Assembly (NCBI GenBank): GCA_029338615.1
Contig: JAQYAS010000050.1
Coordinates: 1 to 52,118 of the forward strand
Length of the DNA: 52,118 nt
Source of the DNA: Clostridiales bacterium
Lineage (GTDB): Bacteria > Bacillota > Clostridia > Lachnospirales > Lachnospiraceae
Reading direction: 5' to 3'
Position numbers and translations under genes: made by a program. The notes beneath the pieces are model-generated. The model was not told where the DNA came from and made no database searches. It saw only the letters and a program-made list of their open reading frames with translations. This document shows, in pieces, positions 49,401 through 52,118 of this stretch. The number at the start of each line of letters is the position of its first letter. Within the stretch, counting starts at the first letter, position 1.

Positions 49401-49629
49401 CGGTATTCAGATTGATCTCCCCGTCTGCCAGCTGCGCAGTATTAAGCTCTGCAGCATCTGACTGCGTTGCAATCCCATATTCTCCTGCACCCCCCTGTGA
49501 TGCATCAGATACGGCCGCCAGAACATTGGCCAAACCGCCTATTGCCATATCACTTTGGAACACCACGGACAAAGCCATAATGAACGCCATGATAAACGCA
49601 ACAATTCTTGTCGTGTTACTTCTTCTCAT
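37417..49629 (-). CDS. Giant secreted protein: about 47 YTG Ig-like domains plus three FnIII
   Basis: 4070 residues, one uninterrupted frame. Signal peptide at the N terminus (RRSNTTRIVAFIMAFIMALS, likely cleaved near VLAAVSDA). From about residue 55 come some 47 domains of 70-90 residues (my hand count) with the core pattern YTG..I.P.V.V..G..L..G.DY.V.Y.NN..V..A.V.ITGKGNYTGT....F.I. The last 35 form five copies of a seven-domain block (1088 to about 3796). Three Lys-rich FnIII domains end the protein. No LPXTG motif, S-layer domain or C-terminal membrane segment is visible. It is probably an extended surface or secreted adhesin; the ligand is unknown. GGGAG precedes the ATG; own promoter and terminator. 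Confidence 0.93.
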   Translation of the reverse strand: MRRSNTTRIVAFIMAFIMALSVVFQSDMAIGGLANVLAAVSDASQGGAGEYGIATQSDAAELNTAQLADGEINLNTDGYEVYVDPDAENVYAEGKAVEPYIYVVKTDTEDYLDEEKYSVAYSNNTEVGTAIVTVSGNSDAGCTGTITGTFTIEPMRISREVLFYMDGTEDANKYYNNKNKYYTYTTGGVCPTIYVRVSPNGKFLTENVDYSVIYHNAGSAGSAFGEDPASSISAQIQSLNKNYVMGDNGSFYAFYGIKAANMADQKIQVAGETQPYTGKKVKPEIIVYDAQTGLQLDGPGTKDPEYTVEYDENNCTEPGVKTATVKGVDGRYSGSVEVTYTILEKGTDVKNISDARVTFADELTYNGQAQEPEPIVTYKGAVLKKNVDYKIGGYSNNTNATTTTSKGHVIITGCGDYSGSYIADFNIARRDISGSGFSYTASDAVYKTTNNDPSWSGISVTVTDSGLNKTLLGNGKEYSLDFKEYYALNEYSVGTYPFKIKGTGNYTGTLAGEFKIVPADLADAVIEVDPVEYTGSEVKPDKITVTYNGTTLVEKTDYEITGYDNNVSIGENAKVIIKGLGNYTGTATGIFTIKSDSIKNISSVNVQMPSIITYTGKQIKPEAVLTDGDYTLVDGKDYIVTYGSNKLPSETGEVTFTGAGSYIGSKKLTFNIDRKLISDDDVICTYKDTYDYTGSEIKPEVKLTYNGIDLVEGVDYNFLRYPKEVTGDTGIKVTISSNTATCFIGSRDIYVNVVAPTGDMAGLDYADIPDLTYTGSEIKPVLSIKNGDYSLKEGIDYEVTERTNNIDVGTSTIKIEGKGSYSGNKILQFNIVPKDINDCTMSNIGDFTYMMGNAICPAVKLMNGNNELEQDTDYEAKYENNINVTTTDKAKITITALSSNYTGEKVVYFNIKPLTIEKNTNGFSMTNVTADREYTGSRITPAVEVLQEGQALILDKDYTVTYGENTNVGDVASVTVTGIGNFDGSVDMKFNITKKTLTLSMVSDIPNQKYTGDPIEPEVTVTHGSIVLVEGTDYELAYTNNTDIGTATAYVKSIGSNYTGEVKKTFVISDNVVDFTGSDKLVVTGLKDQVYDFGNPIKPEVTVTYDGTALVSGKDYTCTYNNNRSAGVATLNVLGKGIYGGKKSYTFNIAKYDISKDSLVLEKNSYEYTGKEITPAPKAINVGGTDKSVNFSEFDITYANNESVGDGTVNIAAKAVGNFTGKLSAVFQITKQDISEAEIRVSDVEYNGKAQTPEVAVILKDGSELPKASYEVAYSDNTEIGTATVTVTASGSYTGTLTGHFRISAYDISKASASEISDQTYTGSAIKPTVELTYDGKVLTAGVDYEITGYTNNTNASSGDKKAEISIAGKGAYAGVKTVEFAIIPKDIAKCTISEIADQEWTGKAVEPALTISGLVKDVDYTVTYTDNVDVTDKAQATVTGIGNYTGSTTIYFTIKQSVKDISAAVVSDIAAQEYTGGQITPDVTVTYSGTALVYGVDYTVTYENNINVTSAAKKAAAVIKGKGGYTSQIRSEFEITPKNISKCSVDSISGQIYTGSAITPDVTVHDGDRVLEKNTDYTVSYSNNTDATTTAKAVVTGNGNYTGTQEVQFVIAKEVVDISKAVISDIADQYYNFGEELIPDVTVTLNGKVLTKGTDYTVTYSGNKNEGTATVTVNGINQSKGKIEKTFKILPIDISTAQISLSSDTYPYTGSAVTAKVIGITVDRAGKKVELTDLSTFEITCTDNINVGKATVTVSAIEKSGFTGSASRNYTIAANDISSAVVTLDSGVYVYTGKAIEPACKVTLGGADLIEGTDYKVTYENNINVTDSAKLNVQGLGSYSGTVTKKFVIAANSIASAKVTAEAAEYTGKAITPAVTVVLDGQTLEKGKDYTLSYTDNINVTSDAKKAHVTVTGTGNYAGTVNGQFDITPMSVVKLTIEDVADQTYTGQSVKPALVVKNGDTILTAGVDYNITYEDNDVVTEKAKAVLEGRGNYTGTVSKIFAIKAADISKADISGIQDSVVYTGSAIEMSGLVVELNDNTLVQGTDYDVAYESNINVTTDNAPAYVVITGKNNYFGTIKRQFAVVAKNITKCSVDPIGGQIYTGDAIEPDVVVRDGDRILKAFVDYDVEYSDNTEVTTAAQVKITGKGNYKGSISTTFTISKDIIDISNAEISAVPDQYYNFGAEIKPDVTVVNNGKTLVRNVDYEIVYGNNVNEGTAEIHVKGINANTGSVSTTFKILPVDISDSDVSLDNASYTYTGNEIKPGIKLLVVMRDSQDVSVTAMDSFDITYSDNINAGNGKVMIAAKKGSGFTGTVNVPFTISQRDLSKAEVTVKNAAYTGTAVTPEYTVVLDGKKLADIKDFTVVCRNNINVGNSAVLTITGAGNYTGSCVENFAIYAKDISSAVVKVENATYSGLAQKPVVSVKIGETTLQKDVDYTVAYSNNINVTSDGSKAVATIQGTGNYTGTLTATFEISAADISAAIVSEVDAQRYTGAEVKPAVAITLGGRTLKAGDDYTLEYKNNVEVSDEAVIVITGKGNYTGTVEKKFSIYKVSIEKAYITGIASSVVYTGSAIEFSNLAVSVDGSVLVKDRDYVVEYSDNIAVSSKAAVKISGTGVYGGVIVKTFAITAKNTNACSVDAINGQQYTGKAVTPAVTVRDGAVVLSEGTDYTVEYSNNINVTTNDSMATVTITGKGNYTGTISAEFAISKNVTDISKAVISKIEDQYYNFGTELTPDVTVTLNGKTLTKGTDYALVYVDNVMEGTASVYVKGINNSTGTVSAHFEILPVNISDAVIAIDAASYLYTGEAIQPEIKSITVNRAGKKTEITNFDNLNIRYTANVEVGTGMITVLAISGQGFGGSVSRKFAIVGSSVENATIKISDGIYTGEPVIPDYTVMLGDRVLVNGIDYSAEFKDNVNAGDSAVLTVTGINNYTGTQTQTFKIASKDIKTAEVTTISAVYTGEKLTPEVTVRLDGVVLVNGKDYTVDYTDNVNVTAPDNRAKVKVTGTGNYSGTISAEFDITARDITLAEISDIGVQNYTGKPVTPDVKVVDGARQLKQDVDYTVTYKNNTTVTDTAYVVITGKGNYTGTVTRVFAISGLDISGAKISGIKNSVVYTGKEITFAGLRLVYDDEVLVQGTDYTVSYGDNKNVTDKATLKITGKGNYSGSVIKNFAITAKNISDKDCHVNEISSQIYTGKKLEPDVAITYGDTTLLETVDYEVTYTNNVGPASTADPAKATIVGKGNYTGTVEIEFTITKNPKSISSAKIDDINDQIFAKDFITPDVKVTYNGGSLVQGTDYKVSYANNYNAGTATVYVTGYGDYIGSKTTTFKITKKSVDGFAITLNKDKATYTGNAVKPVVDKVADAAGEWVLDDDELAGFVVKYADNINAGTAKITLVAGGSSNYTGSITAEYQIVPAAIDNANVNVTDYEYTGSEIIPEIELIVNGVILSESDYSVDYTKNISAGSAEITVKGKGNYTGTCNSTFNIIPKSIKACEVTYSDSVNSHGVPEVTVKDGDIKLIQDKDYELVYTVDEETGRQGTIVITGKGNYKDSLTREISIEQIDISNANVGGIKDMVFTGEALTQNVSVSAGGVALVRGRDYQLDYKNNINAGTATVIITGTGDYMGSIRKTFEIAPADITETAVITGTEDEVTCGGDAFEFSEISVKWNDIILRDGVDYSITYQGNSNLTVNSTGQASCVVTFAGDYTGKITKQFRIRAFDLSKATVTNIADLGYNGKQLTPRLTVKIGGGVVPSANYKVVYSNNVNPGVAKITITGQNIVYGSKQITFNIRPAKVTGMKLKSRTSSSAVISWNKVAGAKAYKIYKSVGSGKYVQIGDVKTNSFKVTKLSAGTKYNIKVQAYVTAGKTLYGDAAVLGVTTTPGAVKNLKVKSRTAASLTITWSKVANASGYIVYRYSGGKYRKVKTISNKNTVKYIGSKLKAGTEYRYKVVAFKKDGKSIVSNSGAAIRTITAPKTPVVTVKASAKKAAVSWKKTSGVKGYIVYMSTSKKGKYKKVATLKSASKVKYIKKGLKKGKTYYFKVRTYKVYKGKTVYSSYSKVKSVKVK
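37420..38241 (-). other. Three Lys-rich FnIII domains of the giant protein
   Basis: Residues about 3797-4069. Each repeat is about 90 residues with SSAVISWNKVAGAKAYKIYK-type A-B strands and G-T-K/E-Y-x-x-K-V-x-A/T-Y strands. They are strongly basic, in contrast to the acidic YTG domains, and may hold the protein to anionic wall polymers. Confidence 0.85.
38242..39810 (-). repeat. Super-repeat copy A5 (domains 41-47)
   Basis: Residues 3274 to about 3796 (523 residues). Begins DQIFAKDFITPDVKV, so the YNFG marker is lost. Domain 42 keeps the long-loop position-2 form and domain 46 the position-6 form (EFSEISV). The most diverged copy. Confidence 0.75.
39811..41457 (-). repeat. Super-repeat copy A4 (domains 34-40)
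   Basis: Residues 2725-3273 (549). Begins DQYYNFGTELTPDVTVTLNG. Position 2 has NRAGKKTEITNF, position 6 NSVVYTGKEITFAGL, position 7 SQIYTGKKLEPDV. Confidence 0.85.
41458..43098 (-). repeat. Super-repeat copy A3 (domains 27-33)
   Basis: Residues 2178-2724 (547). Begins DQYYNFGAEIKPDVTVVNNG. Position 6 is SSVVYTGSAIEFSNL; position 7 follows CSVDAIN and reads GQQYTGKAVTPAV. Confidence 0.85.
43099..44745 (-). repeat. Super-repeat copy A2 (domains 20-26)
   Basis: Residues 1629-2177 (549). Begins DQYYNFGEELIPDVTVTLNG. Position 2 has DRAGKKVELTDL, position 6 DSVVYTGSAIEMSGL; position 7 follows CSVDPIG and reads GQIYTGDAIEPDV. Confidence 0.85.
44746..46368 (-). repeat. Super-repeat copy A1 (domains 13-19)
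   Basis: Residues 1088-1628 (541). Begins DQVYDFGNPIKPEVTVTYDG. Position 7 follows CSVDSIS and reads GQIYTGSAITPDV, but position 6 is an ordinary domain (AQEYTGGQITPDV) without the SVVYTGSAIE form. Confidence 0.8.
46369..49467 (-). repeat. N-terminal array of irregular YTG domains
   Basis: Residues about 55-1087, about 12 domains by hand. They follow the same core pattern but vary in length and sequence, and do not show the seven-domain period. Domain 2 (residues about 170-260) is the least typical. Confidence 0.7.
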
Positions 49630-49665
49630 AAACCACTCCCGCCTTTCGCTTTATATAGTCATCTT

Positions 49666-49697
49666 ACTAATAGAGCTGCCATGGCAGCCCTATTAGT
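49666..49697. promoter_or_regulatory. 32-bp palindrome in the leader of the giant gene
   Basis: ACTAATAG-A-GCTGCCA meets TGGCAGC-C-CTATTAGT; 15 of 16 positions pair. It lies between the promoter (49731-49759) and the start codon (49629). No U-tract follows on either strand, so it is not a terminator; an operator or a very stable mRNA hairpin is possible. Confidence 0.75.
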
Positions 49698-49730
49698 TGC
49701 CCAAGCATACAATGACCCTATTTATATAGA

Positions 49731-49759
49731 ATTTTACCAAAAATCAATAGCATATTCAA
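49731..49759 (-). promoter_or_regulatory. Candidate promoter of the giant gene
   Basis: TTGAAT (49754-49759), 17 nt, TAAAAT (49731-49736) on the minus strand. An overlapping alternative is TTGATT, 17 nt, TAAATA, slightly downstream. Leader about 95 nt. Confidence 0.6.
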
Positions 49760-49834
49760 TTATATTTATGAATTATTCACCTATAATGCATGGTATCTCA
49801 TATATATATCTTCCTGTTGTTCCTGCTTTCCACA

Positions 49835-49876
49835 CAAAAAAAGAGTGACCACAGACATTTTATCCAGGTCACTCAC
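49835..49876 (-). terminator. glyA terminator
   Basis: GAGTGACC and GGTCACTC arms around a 17-nt loop, followed by TTTTTTT on the minus strand. Confidence 0.85.
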
Positions 49877-49898
49877 TTTATTTTGTTATTATCTTATA

Positions 49899-51134
49899 TT
49901 ATGCATAGAGAGGATACTTTTCAACAATGCTCTTTACCAGAGCTGCTGCCTTATCCTTATCACTGTAAAGAACTGCTGCCTTAATGGCATCAGCTATGAT
50001 CTCCATATCTGCCTCATTTGCGCCCCTTGTGGTCACTGCAGGGGTTCCAAGTCTTATACCACTTGTAACGAATGGTGATTTTGGATCATTTGGTACAGTA
50101 TTCTTGTTAGCTGTAATATGAACTTCATCAAGAAGTTTCTCAACTTCCTTACCTGTAAGTCCAAGTCTCTTGAGATCCATGAGCATAAGATGGTTATCTG
50201 TACCACCTGATACAATGTCAAATCCTCTTGCCATAAGTGCATCTGCAAGAGCTGCTGCATTCTTCACTACCTGCTGCTGATATGCCTTAAACTCAGGTGT
50301 AAGTGCTTCCTTAAAACATACAGCCTTTCCTGCTATAACATGCATGAGAGGTCCGCCCTGAATTCCAGGGAATACAGACTTATTGAAGTTGAACTTCTCG
50401 TTTATCTCGTTACTGCACATTATCATACCACCTCTTGGACCACGAAGTGTCTTATGGGTTGTTGTTGTTGTAACATGAGCATATGGGATTGGACTCATGT
50501 GAAGTCCTGCTGCCACAAGGCCCGCTATATGAGCCATATCTACCATCAGATATGCTCCAACCTCATCAGCAATCTCTCTGAATCTCTTGAAATCTATCGC
50601 TCTGGCATATGCTGAGGCACCTGCCACAATAAGCTTTGGCTTGCACTCCTTTGCAATCTCCAGAACCTTGTCATAATCTATAAAACCATCATCATTTACA
50701 CCGTAAGGAACACAGTGGAAATACTTTCCAGACATGTTAACAGGTGATCCATGTGTCAGATGTCCGCCATGGTCAAGATTCATACCCATAAATGTATCCC
50801 CAGGATTGAGAATAGCAAAGAACACCGCCATATTAGCCTGTGCTCCCGAATGTGGCTGTACATTTACATATTCACATCCAAATAACTCCTTTGCCCTCTC
50901 CCTTGCAAGATCCTCTACAACATCGACATACTGGCATCCACCATAATATCTCTTGCCAGGATAACCCTCTGCATACTTATTGGTAAGATGGCTTCCCATA
51001 GCCGCCATAACTGCCTTTGATACAATATTCTCCGAAGCGATCAACTCCAGATTATTATTCTGTCTATTAAATTCATCAGTCATAGCTGCCGCAACTTCAG
51101 GATCTACCTTTGTAATCTCATCAAAACTGAACAT
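49899..51134 (-). CDS. glyA: Serine hydroxymethyltransferase
   Basis: PLP enzyme interconverting serine and glycine with tetrahydrofolate; main source of one-carbon units, also used by PurF-pathway purine synthesis. 411 residues, normal length. PLP lysine is Lys228 in [15 protein letters not shown]; the substrate-binding LIASENIVS and [15 protein letters not shown] segments are intact. GGAGG lies 8 nt before the ATG. Own strong promoter and terminator, so monocistronic. Confidence 0.97.
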   Translation of the reverse strand: MFSFDEITKVDPEVAAAMTDEFNRQNNNLELIASENIVSKAVMAAMGSHLTNKYAEGYPGKRYYGGCQYVDVVEDLARERAKELFGCEYVNVQPHSGAQANMAVFFAILNPGDTFMGMNLDHGGHLTHGSPVNMSGKYFHCVPYGVNDDGFIDYDKVLEIAKECKPKLIVAGASAYARAIDFKRFREIADEVGAYLMVDMAHIAGLVAAGLHMSPIPYAHVTTTTTHKTLRGPRGGMIMCSNEINEKFNFNKSVFPGIQGGPLMHVIAGKAVCFKEALTPEFKAYQQQVVKNAAALADALMARGFDIVSGGTDNHLMLMDLKRLGLTGKEVEKLLDEVHITANKNTVPNDPKSPFVTSGIRLGTPAVTTRGANEADMEIIADAIKAAVLYSDKDKAAALVKSIVEKYPLYA

Positions 51135-51164
51135 CTAATTTACCTCCATCAAAAATTTGTTCCT

Positions 51165-51194
51165 ATTATACGCTTTATCTGCACATATTTTCAA
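51165..51194 (-). promoter_or_regulatory. glyA promoter
   Basis: TTGAAA (51189-51194), 18 nt, TATAAT (51165-51170) on the minus strand. The remaining gap to the glycosyltransferase gene holds a short ACAAAAG/CTTTTTTGT hairpin that may end that gene's transcript. Confidence 0.8.
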
Positions 51195-51247
51195 TACAAA
51201 AAAGCCCTTTTGTCACTTTCTAAAGTTATTATCCTTTTTACTTGTAT

Positions 51248-52118
51248 TTATTCTGCACCCAGTTTCAACATGTCCTGGTACTGTCCATATTCATACTGAT
51301 CATAGAAATATTTCTGTGGCTTATCTGTTATTCCAAGTTCGTCATACCACTCACGTATCAGAATATTCCTGAGTTTTGTCTTTGTCGGTTCTGCCAGGGT
51401 ATTGTAATTCCAAAGGCAGAAATGCAATGCGTAATTGATATAATCTTTTTCCAGTTCAACATACAGTCCGTGCTCCCTGAGCATCTCCCTGACTGCAAGA
51501 AGCATATGATAGAAATTATCCCATGACTTTTCTCTCGTCTTGGACAAAGATCCTGCCGTATCAACTCTTCTATGTATAAGTACCTTTTTTACGGTTGAAA
51601 TCCTCTTGGCCAAAACCAGCGCACTGAACACAAACAATGCATCATTTGTCGTACGCTGTTCCTGGAACTGCAATTTGTTTTTCATTACAAATTCCCTGAG
51701 ATACAATTTATCCCATGCCCAGCCCACAAATGCCTTGAAGATATTTGTAGATATCTGTCTGTAGCTAAACGGCTCATATGGAGGCAGTGCCCACTCCAGC
51801 ATAGCCCAGTTTTCATATACATACTCCTGAGTGTCCATATTGTACTGATCCGACTTATACACAACAATTTCTGCGTTGTCTCGTTCAGCTGCAACATAGG
51901 CTTCTTCCAGCATATTCGGTTCAAAGAAATCATCACAGTCCAAAAACAGTATATACTTTCCCGTGGCTTCCCTCATACCTCTGTTTCTTGCTGCTCCTCC
52001 ACCGGCATTGGCTTCTTCGATCACCTTGATCCTGCTGTCTTTCCTGCTATACTCTTTTATTATACTTAGAGAATTATCCTTTGATCCATCGTCCACACAT
52101 ATTATCTCTATATCTTCC
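51248..52118 (-). CDS. Family 2 glycosyltransferase, N-terminal end cut by window end
   Basis: About 290 residues are visible, open to the window edge. The first visible residues, EDIEIICVDDGSKDNS, are the typical GT2 strand and DDGS nucleotide-sugar site, so only some 30-40 N-terminal residues should be missing. Further GT-A features: GGGAARNRGMREATGKYILF, the DxD-like FLDCDDFFEP, and a C-terminal helical half. GT2 enzymes of this type build surface polysaccharide or decorate glycoconjugates; the donor and acceptor are unknown. Confidence 0.9.
   Translation of the reverse strand, partial: EDIEIICVDDGSKDNSLSIIKEYSRKDSRIKVIEEANAGGGAARNRGMREATGKYILFLDCDDFFEPNMLEEAYVAAERDNAEIVVYKSDQYNMDTQEYVYENWAMLEWALPPYEPFSYRQISTNIFKAFVGWAWDKLYLREFVMKNKLQFQEQRTTNDALFVFSALVLAKRISTVKKVLIHRRVDTAGSLSKTREKSWDNFYHMLLAVREMLREHGLYVELEKDYINYALHFCLWNYNTLAEPTKTKLRNILIREWYDELGITDKPQKYFYDQYEYGQYQDMLKLGAE

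Noticed and set aside
37661-49461. Many plus-strand open frames of 60-180 codons across the giant gene
   Set aside because: They are antisense shadows of the repeat-coding sequence. They recur with the repeat period, lack ribosome binding sites and have no family-like motifs.
38242-49467. Regularly spaced similar DNA, CRISPR-like at first sight
   Set aside because: The spacing is about 210-270 bp, copies are degenerate, and one continuous reading frame runs through; it is coding tandem repeat, and no cas genes are present.

Overview
The window looks like chromosome of an anaerobic Firmicute, most likely a Lachnospiraceae member (Coprococcus/Roseburia/Agathobacter-like). The grounds are moderate-to-low GC, strong AAGGAGG-type ribosome binding sites, Gram-positive regulators (HprK, WhiA, RapZ, a Crh-like HPr), lysine and preQ1 riboswitches, and a giant secreted repeat protein with C-terminal fibronectin type III domains. 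Genus is a guess. Almost every gene is on the minus strand; only uvrC, the yfbR-like gene and the phospholipase-like gene are on plus.

Layout, low to high coordinates. 1-3.2 kb: purine synthesis, purB (cut by the window start) and purF, separated by two copies of a 72-bp hairpin repeat. 3.4-8.5 kb: a minus-strand cluster read queD-queE-folE-queC-lipid kinase-glmM, headed by a promoter and a preQ1-I riboswitch with terminator and antiterminator, and closed by a strong terminator at 3383-3430. 8.5-11.2 kb: thrC and a secreted 3D-domain protein, each with its own promoter. 11.4-15.8 kb: lysine/DAP genes, dapA under a lysine riboswitch, then dapB-(small conserved gene)-coaX-dusB. 15.8-21.5 kb: a replication/RNA group, DUF5662-like gene, dnaE, TrmH-family methylase and a two-OB-fold SSB-like gene.

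21.6-26.4 kb: tRNA-Thr(CGU), an accessory pair (ribbon-helix-helix protein plus AAA/DUF4143 ATPase) and a Sel1/TPR protein. 26.5-31.9 kb: a carbon-control and envelope block read hprK, ROK glucokinase, then murB, rapZ, whiA and a Crh-like HPr paralogue that has Glu where HPr has its catalytic His15 but keeps Ser46. 32-37.3 kb: uvrC and yfbR-like (plus), ftsH (minus), phospholipase-C-like (plus).

37.4-49.6 kb is one 4070-codon gene, nearly a quarter of the window. It encodes a secreted protein of about 47 tandem 'YTG' Ig-like domains and three FnIII domains. Its last 35 domains form a higher-order repeat: five copies of a seven-domain block of about 545 residues. No LPXTG or membrane anchor is visible. 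The end of the window holds glyA and a family 2 glycosyltransferase that runs off the edge.

The main items for follow-up are the seven-domain super-repeat, the palindromic leader of that gene, the His-less HPr, the placement of glmM behind a preQ1 riboswitch, the RHH-ATPase pair with its candidate operator, and the hairpin repeat that supplies the purF stop codon close to a possible transposase remnant.
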